Shown here in pieces: positions 6,926 to 14,221 of a stretch of DNA of 17,511 nucleotides. The notes under the pieces were generated by a model. It was given only the letters and a program-made list of their open reading frames with translations, did not search any database and was not told the DNA's origin. The stretch comes from Bacillota bacterium (GTDB taxonomy: Bacteria; Bacillota; Clostridia; Acetivibrionales; DSM-2933): assembly GCA_030705945.1 (NCBI GenBank), contig JAUZPS010000038.1, positions 1-17,511 on the forward strand. Direction: 5' to 3'. Both the position numbers and the translations under genes were made by a program. Each line of letters begins with the position of its first letter. Position 1 is the first letter of the stretch.

Positions 6926-6965
6926 GTCAACAAACTATAACAAAAGTTGTATCTTCAATATTTCC

Positions 6966-7772
6966 TTAATATTTTTCAATATCAACTTTTTCAGCTGAGT
7001 GTATTTCACTTTCTAATATTGCGCTTCCCAGACTTTCGAATTTTTCTACACTATCACTGGTATAATACCTGTATACCGGACTTACACGTTCATCCCTCAT
7101 TAAAGTATTTTCTTTAAGAATCTCGTTTATGACTTTTGTTACTTCCAAAGCCGAACTTACGAGTTTTACGCTATCTCCCATTACCTTGGAAATAGTGTTA
7201 AAAAGCATCGGATAATGCGTGCAACCCATTACAAGGGTATCAATACCCTCTCTTTTCAATGGTTCCAGGTACTCCTCAGCAATTCTTAACGCTATATCGT
7301 TTTCCCACCACCCTTCTTCTACCAGCGGCACAAATAGCGGGCAGGCTTTCTGAACTATCTCAATTGAGCTGTCCAGCCTGTTTATTGCCCTCTCATATAC
7401 ACCACTGTTGATAGTAGCTACTGTACCGATTACACCGATTTTTTTATTTTTTGTTTCCTTGACAGCTGTTACGGATCCCGGCTCAGTTACTTCTATAACC
7501 GGAATATCAAAACTATCCTTTACAAGTTTCAAACTACACGCGCTAGCCGTATTGCAAGCGATTACTATCATTTTTATATCTTGATTCAATAAGAATCTTA
7601 TATCCTGAAAAGTATATTTTATTATTGTGTCTTTTGATTTAGTACCGTAGGGCGCCCTTCCATTGTCACCAAAATACACAACACTTTCGGTTGGTATAAG
7701 CCTTTTTATTTCTTTTAATACAGTTAGCCCTCCCAAACCTGAGTCAAAAACACCAATCGGTCTGTTGTCCAT
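6966..7772 (-). CDS. murI: Glutamate racemase
   Basis: A 268-residue cofactor-independent racemase making D-glutamate from L-glutamate for peptidoglycan. The N-terminal motif IGVFDSGLGGLTV has Asp10 and Ser11. The two catalytic cysteines are Cys73 (IACNTASA) and Cys184 (MGCTHYPML), and the substrate motif PYG is at 41-43. Length is normal. The start has GGGGGA 7 bases upstream. It follows ddl by 41 bases on the same strand, so the two cell-wall precursor genes probably form one transcript. Downstream lie a 20-bp palindrome and the long inverted repeat. Confidence 0.97.
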   Translation of the reverse strand: MDNRPIGVFDSGLGGLTVLKEIKRLIPTESVVYFGDNGRAPYGTKSKDTIIKYTFQDIRFLLNQDIKMIVIACNTASACSLKLVKDSFDIPVIEVTEPGSVTAVKETKNKKIGVIGTVATINSGVYERAINRLDSSIEIVQKACPLFVPLVEEGWWENDIALRIAEEYLEPLKREGIDTLVMGCTHYPMLFNTISKVMGDSVKLVSSALEVTKVINEILKENTLMRDERVSPVYRYYTSDSVEKFESLGSAILESEIHSAEKVDIEKY

Positions 7773-7813
7773 TTATTAGTCCCCCAATTAGTACATATTA
7801 TCCATATTTTTTA

Positions 7814-8947
7814 TTATTCAGATATCTTATCATTATATCTCTCAACAGCCAAATCCAGTAACTTTTCTATCAGCTCGCTATATGGTATGCCCGAGGCTTC
7901 CCAGAGTTTGGGATACATGCTGATGCTTGTAAACCCAGGCAGTGTATTGATTTCGTTAATATAAACTTTACCTGTCTCCTTAAGAACAAAAAAGTCTATT
8001 CTTGACAAACCTGCGCAGTCCAATGATTTGAAAGCTCTGACAGCATATTCTCTTATTTCGGCTATAGTTGATTCCGGCAAGTCGGCTGGTATAATAACCT
8101 TAGAATTGTTATCAATATATTTTGCTTTATAATCATAAAACTCATTACAAGGTATTACTTCGCCAACCGTGGATGCTATCGGATCATCATTGCCTAATAC
8201 AGCGCATTCAACTTCTCTTCCATTTATGAACTCTTCGACAAGCACTTTTCTATCATGTTTTGCCGCTTCAAAAAGCGTTTCTATCAATTCCCGCCTGTCA
8301 TGAGCTTTACCTACACCAACTGAAGATCCTGCATTTGAAGGTTTAACAAAACATGGGTATGGAAGAACGCTTTCAACTTTATTGATAACTTCATCCAAAC
8401 TGCTTTTTATATTTTTTCTATTAAACACTAGGTATTTTCCTTGCGGTATACCTTCTTTTTCAAAAATAATTTTTGTAAAGGCTTTATCCATTCCAACAGC
8501 TGAAGCTAGGACTCCAGCACCTACGTAGGGTATTCCGGCCAATTCAAACAATCCCTGTATTGTGCCATCCTCCCCGTTAGCGCCATGGAGAACTGGAAAA
8601 ACAATATCTATTTTCTGACCATCATTATCCATTCCAGCCGCTTTGAAAATACTTCTTGCTGATGCTCCTTCAACTAATTTATTCTTCGAACTGTCTTCTC
8701 CTAATAATTTATTTTCTACAGCAGTTGCTCTTGTCGTAAGCGCAAGCTTTTCCCATTCTCCGCTCCCTAGTTTATCAACAGGTCCATTATAGTTTAACCA
8801 GTTACCATCCTTAGTAATACCTACCATTACTACATCAAATTTATCTTTGTTAATGTTTCTAATAACTGATTCAGCTGATACTCTTGATACTTCATGTTCT
8901 GATGACTGCCCTCCAAAAATTACTGCAACCCTTATTTTTTTATTCAT
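7814..8947 (-). CDS. ddl: D-alanine--D-alanine ligase
   Basis: A 377-residue ATP-grasp ligase that joins two D-alanines for the peptidoglycan stem peptide. Visible motifs: FGGQSSEHEVS at 11-21, HGANGEDGTIQG at 121-132, the glycine-rich loop KPSNAGSSVGV at 202-212, the omega-loop FYDYKAKY at 270-277, and the metal and product site RIDFF at 316-320 with NEINTLPGFT at 331-340. The Tyr-containing omega-loop points to D-Ala-D-Ala rather than the D-Ala-D-Lac ligases of VanA type. The start has GGGGAG 6 bases upstream. First gene of the ddl-murI pair, with a candidate promoter at 9032-9060. Confidence 0.97.
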   Translation of the reverse strand: MNKKIRVAVIFGGQSSEHEVSRVSAESVIRNINKDKFDVVMVGITKDGNWLNYNGPVDKLGSGEWEKLALTTRATAVENKLLGEDSSKNKLVEGASARSIFKAAGMDNDGQKIDIVFPVLHGANGEDGTIQGLFELAGIPYVGAGVLASAVGMDKAFTKIIFEKEGIPQGKYLVFNRKNIKSSLDEVINKVESVLPYPCFVKPSNAGSSVGVGKAHDRRELIETLFEAAKHDRKVLVEEFINGREVECAVLGNDDPIASTVGEVIPCNEFYDYKAKYIDNNSKVIIPADLPESTIAEIREYAVRAFKSLDCAGLSRIDFFVLKETGKVYINEINTLPGFTSISMYPKLWEASGIPYSELIEKLLDLAVERYNDKISE

Positions 8948-8973
8948 ATTTTCTCCCCTTTAAATTTGCTCAG

Positions 8974-8991
8974 ATACTGAAAATCCAGTAT
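8974..8991. promoter_or_regulatory. Small dyad in the ddl leader
   Basis: ATACTG (8974-8979) and CAGTAT (8986-8991) are reverse complements with a 6-base loop, about 27 bases before the ddl start. It could be an mRNA hairpin or a protein site; the evidence is slight. Confidence 0.3.
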
Positions 8992-9031
8992 TTTGGCCAT
9001 ACAAGAAAATCTAATAAAATATATATTTCTA

Positions 9032-9060
9032 ATTTTACTATTTAAGTACGGCAACTTCAA
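9032..9060 (-). promoter_or_regulatory. Candidate promoter of ddl-murI
   Basis: On the minus strand TTGAAG (9060-9055) and TAAAAT (9037-9032) are 17 bases apart, giving a leader of about 80 bases before ddl. Confidence 0.55.
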
Positions 9061-9356
9061 GTTTTTTGGGGAAATAAAAAAATAACAGAAATGCATAAAA
9101 TAATGAGAATATTCTAATTTATACTTATATATAATTCCATCAAATATAATTTAATCAAATATACAAATATAGTTTCATTAAAACAAAACTCAATAGCTCA
9201 TTTTAAATTTCTATTATCTTAACTATTCTTGCATGGTTCTTGAAATACCTGATTATAATTCTTCAGAGCAATTAATATACTTTTCCGGATTATAATTCTT
9301 AACGGAATTGAAAATATAAAGAGGGTATTTTGTTTATTCACTTTGAAAGTAAATAA

Positions 9357-9463
9357 GGCAGTATCAAAGGACTTTCCAACTAGCCGTTTCAAAAACTTGG
9401 CGCAATGTGTTTCCAATATTTACAACATGAACAAGAAATTTTTTGAAACGCCCTAAGTTATAG
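9357..9463 (+). repeat. Repeat family B, copy 2, with enlarged loop
   Basis: Shares its edges (GGCAGTATCAAA ... CCCTAAGTTATAG) and 11-bp hairpin arms (9385-9395 and 9440-9450) with copy 1 at 6791-6871. Between CTTG and AACAAG it carries about 30 extra bases. Both copies have the same orientation, one on each side of ddl-murI. Confidence 0.75.
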
Positions 9464-9598
9464 GATTTTTGAAGTCTTGGATTTTATCATTGTAAATTAA
9501 GAATTTAAAGAAAATGTTTGATCAATATTATTTTATCATTATTTATAAATTGTGTACAGTCCTATTTCTTATCGATTATCCATAAATACCATTTCATA

Positions 9599-9628
9599 TT
9601 GATAGGTATTAGGATTTTATGCTAAAAT
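9599..9628 (+). promoter_or_regulatory. Promoter of the fmdB-like gene
   Basis: TTGATA (9599-9604) and TAAAAT (9623-9628) are 18 bases apart, about 30 bases before the start codon. A GGAGG ribosome site is at 9647-9651. Confidence 0.65.
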
Positions 9629-9658
9629 AAGTTTAAATATAAATTTGGAGGTATTATT

Positions 9659-9874
9659 ATGCCATTTTATGATTTAAAATGTAAAACATGCGGGGAAGAA
9701 TTTAATATTATGGCAAAAATGAGCGATAAAGATCAGAATTTAATTAAATGCGTAAAGTGTGGAAGCGATGATCTCGAAACACTATTTAAAAATATTAATA
9801 TAGTTCAATCAAAAAAAAACAGCTCTTCCGATTGTCCAAACATTCATAAATGCGGTGGCTGCTGCGGACATTGA
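9659..9874 (+). CDS. FmdB-type small zinc ribbon protein
   Basis: A 71-residue protein and the only plus-strand gene in the window. MPFYDLKCKTCGEEF is the classic FmdB-family N-terminus. The zinc ribbon ligands are Cys8, Cys11, Cys31 and Cys34. The tail has a second cysteine cluster (Cys59, Cys65, Cys68, Cys69, His71) that could bind another metal ion. The family is named for a putative regulator near formamidase genes, but its function is unresolved. GGAGG lies 7 bases before the ATG, with a good promoter upstream. No partner gene adjoins it; downstream come a 16-bp inverted repeat and repeat A copy 2. Confidence 0.9.
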   Translation: MPFYDLKCKTCGEEFNIMAKMSDKDQNLIKCVKCGSDDLETLFKNINIVQSKKNSSSDCPNIHKCGGCCGH

Positions 9875-9888
9875 TATTTGCTGCTATC

Positions 9889-9942
9889 TATATATTTTGC
9901 AATAAACATTTTGCATCCATTTTTTATATTGCAAAATATATA
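9889..9942. terminator. 16-bp inverted repeat after the fmdB-like gene
   Basis: TATATATTTTGCAATA (9889-9904) and TATTGCAAAATATATA (9927-9942) are exact reverse complements around 22 bases. It begins 15 bases past the stop, so it may end the transcript, though the stem is AT-rich and lacks a T-run. The right arm overlaps the edge of repeat A copy 2, so it may instead be part of that element. Confidence 0.45.
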
Positions 9943-10038
9943 CCTTGATTCATAAGTTGCGAAAAATTCAGCTTTGATAGAAAAATGCAGACGCATTAAC
10001 TGCATTTTTATGTAAAATCTTTTTCGTAACTTATATAT
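9931..10038 (-). repeat. Repeat family A, copy 2 (MITE-like)
   Basis: Inverted relative to copy 1 at 3207-3315 and about 95% identical by eye. Inverted repeats lie at 9952-9965 and 10021-10034, and the inner hairpin AAAAATGCAG / CTGCATTTTT at 9981-9990 and 10000-10009. The hairpin is followed by T-runs in both directions. It lies between the convergent fmdB-like and PPC genes, so it could act as a two-way terminator for both. Confidence 0.85.
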
Positions 10039-10062
10039 ATTAAAATCATTTTTAATCTAAAT

Positions 10063-10503
10063 TTAGTTTATAAAGTTCAGCATTTTTTGGCCTGTTTTTT
10101 TGTCAAAGATTTTTTCAGCAATTATTCCGCAAATTTCAAATATGACTACTTCCACAACAATATAGACTTGACCGTTCTCTCTAAGACAGCCCACATGAGC
10201 CTCGTCTCCTTTACCAACACTTATATGCAGATGAATAGAGGGATCATGATCATTTTTGTAAAGTGTTCCAATTCCCATTATCTCCCGCCCGTCAGAAAAA
10301 CTTTTCCATACCTGTTCCGGAGGCAGGACCGGTTCTTTTGGACCCGAAACAAACATTGCTTCTTTAAGAGCTCCCAGCATCATAAATGACGCTGTTTTTA
10401 TTTCAGCATCTATAGCAACACTTTTTATTGATTCTATTAAATCATCTCCATCTTCAATCTTAACTACAAATACTCTTCCTAATGTCCCTTCCCTGTATTG
10501 CAA
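10063..10503 (-). CDS. PPC-domain (DUF296) protein
   Basis: A 146-residue protein consisting of one PPC/DUF296 domain, the fold that accompanies AT-hooks in plants and stands alone in bacteria (annotated as PD1-like DNA-binding protein). The conserved core HLHISVGKGDEAHVGCL is at 91-107, with His91, His93 and His103 as likely metal ligands, followed by the hydrophobic strand VYIVVEVVIFE. No AT-hook is visible, so DNA binding is not supported by the sequence. It starts with TTG: AGGAGG lies 9 bases upstream and no earlier in-frame start exists. It is 43 bases after the metallopeptidase gene, so it is probably the last gene of the ABC operon. Its function is unknown. Confidence 0.88.
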   Translation of the reverse strand: MQYREGTLGRVFVVKIEDGDDLIESIKSVAIDAEIKTASFMMLGALKEAMFVSGPKEPVLPPEQVWKSFSDGREIMGIGTLYKNDHDPSIHLHISVGKGDEAHVGCLRENGQVYIVVEVVIFEICGIIAEKIFDKKTGQKMLNFIN

Positions 10504-10546
10504 CTGTATTTTCCTCCTATTGTTTTTATGTAAAGTTTGCTGTTTA

Positions 10547-11683
10547 TCACTTAGAATTATTTAATAATTTATTTTGCCTGTATTGATAAATAAGTAAGTC
10601 CACCATTCTTCCGTAGCTTTCCACGCCATCCTTTTGACGGTTGACCTTTAAATAAGTATTATTAGCGGCATTAGACACCTTGTTAACAACTCCTTCATAG
10701 CCTTGCCAATATACGCTTCTAGCCTTAAAGTCTCGATTCAGCTCATCGCTGAACTTTCCCCTCAATATCTTAAATTTGGCCTTGTCATGTTCATATAAAG
10801 CATTCATAGCATAATTCAGAGCGGAAATTGATCCAGAGTATTTAAAGTCTATCCGAGGGTTATTAATGCTTGCAAGATAACCAATAAAGTTTGCTTCATC
10901 TTCCCTTGCAAATCCACGCTGATGAGCCATCTCATGACAAATAACAAAAGGAATTGAAGAATCAGGCATATCCATATTTATGTTTGCTTCTCCAGTAAAA
11001 GGACAATAGATTCCACCTAATCCTTGTAAAGACATAAATTTAGAAAACAGTACCCCTTTAGGGGTTCCATAACTGCCATTTAGTTCAGGATATTGCTTCA
11101 TTAAGACATCATAACCATTTTGAGCTGCATTCAAAGCATTTTTTTTGCCATCCGACAAGTACATAACTCCATTGCCGTCCTCCTTGACTTTAAGCCGCAA
11201 TTCATTAGTTTGATTTATCAGACTTTCACATACCTGGCTAAGCTCTTCAATATTAACGCTGTGAGTATCATATCCTGCAATTTTAGAAAATGGGTATCTA
11301 TTATAATTTAGTGACCATCCTGCGACAAATATAAAGTATATAATCGAAACCTTAATAAATACTTCTTTCATAAAATCCGCTACTACTTTTTTTCGTTTAC
11401 CCTTATTTTTTATTAGACTATATACGAAACTGTAGAGTTTATACAGAATGTATAATATAAGCCCTATAACCAAAAACTCCATAAATGATATTGGCAATAT
11501 TCCAGAAATATAGCTTAAAACCTGAATAAATTTTTTACCAATAAATTGAGAATAATACTTTTCAATCAGATCAGGAGTATATGAAGTCCCATAAAACAAT
11601 ATTAAGCCGCATGGAATAAGCATTATTAATATTATTTTCTTGATCATACCTTGCCTTTTAAATTTTAATTCCATAAGTATCAT
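10547..11683 (-). CDS. Membrane-anchored zinc metallopeptidase, DUF3810-like
   Basis: A protein of up to 378 residues. Three N-terminal membrane helices (about 15-33, 66-85 and 108-127) precede a soluble domain. The zinc site is HEMAH at 250-254 within CHEMAHQRGFAREDEANF, with Glu263 the likely third ligand and Glu251 the catalytic base; this pattern matches DUF3810. The domain should face outside if the first helix enters from the cytoplasm and there are three crossings (inference). It begins 2 bases after the ABC permease stop. ATGs at 11683, 11674 and 11647 are all possible; the ribosome site (AGGA, or AAAAGG before the third) does not decide. The substrate is unknown; cell-envelope or peptide processing fits the neighbours. 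Confidence 0.85.
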   Translation of the reverse strand: MILMELKFKRQGMIKKIILIMLIPCGLILFYGTSYTPDLIEKYYSQFIGKKFIQVLSYISGILPISFMEFLVIGLILYILYKLYSFVYSLIKNKGKRKKVVADFMKEVFIKVSIIYFIFVAGWSLNYNRYPFSKIAGYDTHSVNIEELSQVCESLINQTNELRLKVKEDGNGVMYLSDGKKNALNAAQNGYDVLMKQYPELNGSYGTPKGVLFSKFMSLQGLGGIYCPFTGEANINMDMPDSSIPFVICHEMAHQRGFAREDEANFIGYLASINNPRIDFKYSGSISALNYAMNALYEHDKAKFKILRGKFSDELNRDFKARSVYWQGYEGVVNKVSNAANNTYLKVNRQKDGVESYGRMVDLLIYQYRQNKLLNNSK

Positions 11684-11685
11684 TC

Positions 11686-13344
11686 CTAACCTTCAATTCT
11701 TTTAAATAGTTTTACGCCAATGCGAGAAACGAGAAAATAAAGTATACTGATAAATAAGCCAAATGCAATAACAATTGTCACAAAGGTTTGAATTAAACTT
11801 AAGCCGGTAAAAAATATAAGAACAATAAAAACGCCGGCGACAATTAAACTTACAAGCATATTAAATATAACATTAAGATTCTGTTTAACAGCTTTTTGTT
11901 CATTATCCCAGTTTAACTTAGGGTTTAGCAAATCAAATATTATACCTGTGAAGGAGCTGAAAATAATGCCTATAATACCTGAAACAATCAATACTAAAAC
12001 AAATGTTAAGCTAAGTTTAAACATTATGCTGATAACTGTAAACAAGACGCCTACTCCCAAAATGCCTATTACCACTCCGGTCATGACTTTCATTAGTATT
12101 TGCTTGTCGAAGCCTAATGGTATATATTTGTTAATATATAAATTTTGTCCTTCCCTTGATATGGCGGTTGATGTCACGCAATTGCTTGAGGCTAAGAATA
12201 GGGAAAATCCAAAACCAATAGCTAATATAAACCCTTGGTTTGCATTTTGATTTATCAATTCTCCGAACTGGCTGATACTCATGCCCTTTCTATTGCTTGT
12301 AATATTTGGTATCAATATTATAACCGGCCAGATAAAATTTGACAAAAGACAATTTATAAAATATGCGGGCGTTCTGATAATTATTTTAATTTCTTTTAAA
12401 AAGTATGTCAGCAATACCGACCTACTTGCAGTAATTTTTTCGAATTCTGAGCGACTAAGTTTCCTTCTTCTTGAACCTGATTCCGATACGCCCATAACCC
12501 CTTTAAAATACAACAATTGGCTTAAAAATAAAAATACAAACACAAATATTGCTGTTATACATATGAATAAGAAAATGTTAGCAAATCCGCTTAACTCAGC
12601 GCTCTTGATTAGTGACAGAGCCGCAAACTTGGCGCTAGGGAAAAAATCCGTGACTGTTTTAACATTTCTATTTAAATCTGTTAATGTATTTTCAAGCTTG
12701 CTGGTGTCTGCAGCGCTATTAACAAATTTGCGAATTACAACCTGAAAACCTACACCAATTCCCAGAGCGATAATACTTGCAATATATTTGAATCTGTCTT
12801 TATTTTTAACTAGACCTGTAAACCTCATAAGCGGCATAATTATTAATGAAGAAATCACGAGTGGTATAACTGGAAGAGTTAAAAATATTACTAAAAAATA
12901 AATATAATATAAGACTCCAGAGCCGCTCATTACCCCATAAACTATTAAAACAGGCAGTAACACAACTAATTCGGTCAGATACTCGTATATTGTTACAACA
13001 ATAAATTTGGCGCCAATAATTTCAAAAGGTTTAAATGGCAATGGAAGCAAACTCTCTATATCCGTTGTAAAGTAGAATGTGTTTAAAACATAAAAAATTC
13101 CAAAGAAGAACACAACAAAACTTGTCAGAGCAAGCGCTATTGCAGGAATAATACTCTGAAGCGCCATACCTTTTAATACTTCATATGAAACTGAGGTAAA
13201 AACTGCTAACTGCGCAACAAGGGGCAAAAATGCCACTGCTAAGATAATCCACAGAAGCCATCTTGGTCTGTTTTTTCCCTTCCCTGATTTGTTTCCGCCG
13301 CCTTTTAATAAAACTTTTGCTAATAAAATAGTATTAATCTTCAT
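11686..13344 (-). CDS. ABC-2-type transporter permease, large form
   Basis: A 552-residue polytopic membrane protein with about 10-12 hydrophobic helices and no ATPase motifs. The N-terminus is basic (KGGGNKSGKGKNRPR, about 14-28). The segment FYFTTDIESLLPLPFKPFEIIGAKF near 91-115 is, from memory, typical of the long ABC permeases found beside Ecs-like ATPases in Firmicutes. A central polar region (about 295-315) separates two membrane halves. It overlaps the ATPase gene by 11 bases and has GGAG about 10 bases before its ATG, so the two are translated together and surely form one transporter. Direction and substrate cannot be read from the sequence; export is likelier since no binding protein is encoded nearby. 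Confidence 0.88.
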   Translation of the reverse strand: MKINTILLAKVLLKGGGNKSGKGKNRPRWLLWIILAVAFLPLVAQLAVFTSVSYEVLKGMALQSIIPAIALALTSFVVFFFGIFYVLNTFYFTTDIESLLPLPFKPFEIIGAKFIVVTIYEYLTELVVLLPVLIVYGVMSGSGVLYYIYFLVIFLTLPVIPLVISSLIIMPLMRFTGLVKNKDRFKYIASIIALGIGVGFQVVIRKFVNSAADTSKLENTLTDLNRNVKTVTDFFPSAKFAALSLIKSAELSGFANIFLFICITAIFVFVFLFLSQLLYFKGVMGVSESGSRRRKLSRSEFEKITASRSVLLTYFLKEIKIIIRTPAYFINCLLSNFIWPVIILIPNITSNRKGMSISQFGELINQNANQGFILAIGFGFSLFLASSNCVTSTAISREGQNLYINKYIPLGFDKQILMKVMTGVVIGILGVGVLFTVISIMFKLSLTFVLVLIVSGIIGIIFSSFTGIIFDLLNPKLNWDNEQKAVKQNLNVIFNMLVSLIVAGVFIVLIFFTGLSLIQTFVTIVIAFGLFISILYFLVSRIGVKLFKRIEG

Positions 13345-14062
13345 TCCCAGTCATCTCCAAGAACATTTTTTCCAACGAAGACTCACCCTTAAAGTGATTT
13401 TTCATTTCTTCCAAAGTGCCGCAAAATAATATCCTGCCATTATTTATTACAGCCACCCTATCACAAATCTTTTCTGCAACTTCAAGCACATGAGTCGAGA
13501 AAAACACTGTTTTTCCACTTTGTGTATGCTCTCTCATCATTTCTTTTAGCAAAAAGGAAGATTTAGGGTCAAGACCCGTTAATGGCTCATCTAAAATCCA
13601 GACATTCGGATTATGAACCAGCACACCCATTATTACTATCTTTTGCCTCATACCGTGTGAATAGCTTTGAATCGGATCCCCAATGGCATTTTCCATCTCA
13701 AACCTCTTGCTTAAACTATCAATCCTTTCTTTCCTATCTGCGGAAGAAACATTGTAGATATCTGCCATGAAGTTAAGATATTCTATACCTTTAAGCCTCA
13801 AAAATATATTGGGATCATCGGGTACAAATCCGAATTGCCTCTTTGCTTCTATAGGATTCTTCTCTATATCCACGTCGTTAATCGTTATGCTTCCACTGTC
13901 AGTATTTATAATGCCTGTGATCATTTTTATTGTTGTTGTCTTGCCGGCTCCATTAGGACCTAGAAACCCAAAAATTTCTCCCTTTTCAATTTTCAGATTA
14001 AGATTGTCTACAGCTTTTACTTTTCCATTATAGGTCTTGTTTACATTTCTTAATTCAATCAT
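13334..14062 (-). CDS. ABC transporter ATPase, Ecs/ABC-2 type
   Basis: A 242-residue nucleotide-binding protein. Walker A is GPNGAGKT at 35-42, the signature region SYSHGMRQK at 133-141, Walker B VWILDEP at 154-160 with catalytic Glu159, and the switch His is His191. The signature is the SxGM form rather than LSGGQ, and the Q-loop reads FVPDDPN at 79-85 with no Gln; both are features I associate with EcsA-like ATPases. It is the first gene of a four-gene operon and overlaps the permease by 11 bases. The ribosome site is weak (AAAGGG). The promoter at 14127-14155 is close to consensus. Its substrate is unknown. Confidence 0.93.
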   Translation of the reverse strand: MIELRNVNKTYNGKVKAVDNLNLKIEKGEIFGFLGPNGAGKTTTIKMITGIINTDSGSITINDVDIEKNPIEAKRQFGFVPDDPNIFLRLKGIEYLNFMADIYNVSSADRKERIDSLSKRFEMENAIGDPIQSYSHGMRQKIVIMGVLVHNPNVWILDEPLTGLDPKSSFLLKEMMREHTQSGKTVFFSTHVLEVAEKICDRVAVINNGRILFCGTLEEMKNHFKGESSLEKMFLEMTGNED

Positions 14063-14126
14063 ATTATTCTCAGCCCTTTATTATATTAAAATCATTATTA
14101 ATCTTTAAATTTATTTTACATATCCA

Positions 14127-14155
14127 AGTATAGCATTGACATTTTTTAGTGTCAA
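14127..14155 (-). promoter_or_regulatory. Strong promoter of the ABC-metallopeptidase-PPC operon
   Basis: On the minus strand a perfect -35 TTGACA (14155-14150) and TATACT (14132-14127) are separated by exactly 17 bases. The start codon is about 65 bases downstream of the -10. Confidence 0.8.
14136..14155. promoter_or_regulatory. Dyad inside the operon promoter
   Basis: TTGACA (14136-14141) and TGTCAA (14150-14155) are reverse complements 8 bases apart. One arm is the -35 box and the other lies in the spacer, so a dimer bound here would exclude RNA polymerase. It may also be chance, since one arm is constrained to be a -35 box. Confidence 0.4.
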
Positions 14156-14189
14156 ATACAGCTTTCTTAAAATTTCTTTAAAAATGTCA

Positions 14190-14219
14190 AAAGGCTGCTC
14201 CTTATTAGGAGCAGCCTTT
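14190..14219 (-). terminator. Terminator of the atp operon
   Basis: Twelve-bp perfect stem (AAAGGCTGCTCC / GGAGCAGCCTTT) with a 6-base loop, starting three bases past the atpC stop. On the minus strand it ends in TTTT. It separates the ATP synthase operon from the ABC operon. Confidence 0.9.
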
Positions 14220-14221
14220 AT

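Larger units (their letters stand above)
6490..6965. other. Intergenic region between DUF1934 and murI (476 bases)
   Basis: No convincing gene. It holds the DUF1934 leader and promoter, a 21-bp inverted repeat pair (6758-6778 and 6879-6899) enclosing repeat B copy 1, and a 20-bp palindrome (6906-6925). The stretch 6630-6757 is AT-rich with nothing recognised. Confidence 0.7.
8948..9658. other. Divergent intergenic region between ddl and fmdB-like gene (711 bases)
   Basis: The largest gene-free stretch here. It holds the ddl leader and candidate promoter (9032-9060), repeat B copy 2 (9357-9463) and the fmdB-like promoter (9599-9628). A 13-base direct repeat GATTATAATTCTT occurs at 9251-9263 and 9288-9300. 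The 65-codon minus-strand reading frame at 9219-9416 runs into repeat B, has no ribosome site or recognisable protein, and is not called. The rest is AT-rich without clear content. Confidence 0.65.

Noticed and set aside
8270..8350. VanA-type D-Ala-D-Lac ligase instead of Ddl
   Set aside because: The omega-loop FYDYKAKY with its Tyr is the D-Ala-D-Ala form, and no vanH/vanX-type genes are adjacent.
9251..9300. 13-base direct repeat GATTATAATTCTT as an iteron or operator pair
   Set aside because: Only two AT-rich copies, with no replication gene or promoter placed to use them; probably chance or local duplication.
9219..9416. A 65-codon minus-strand reading frame as a possible small gene or transposase remnant
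   Set aside because: It overlaps repeat B copy 2, lacks a ribosome site, and its translation matches nothing I recognise. The corresponding frame in repeat B copy 1 is broken by stops.
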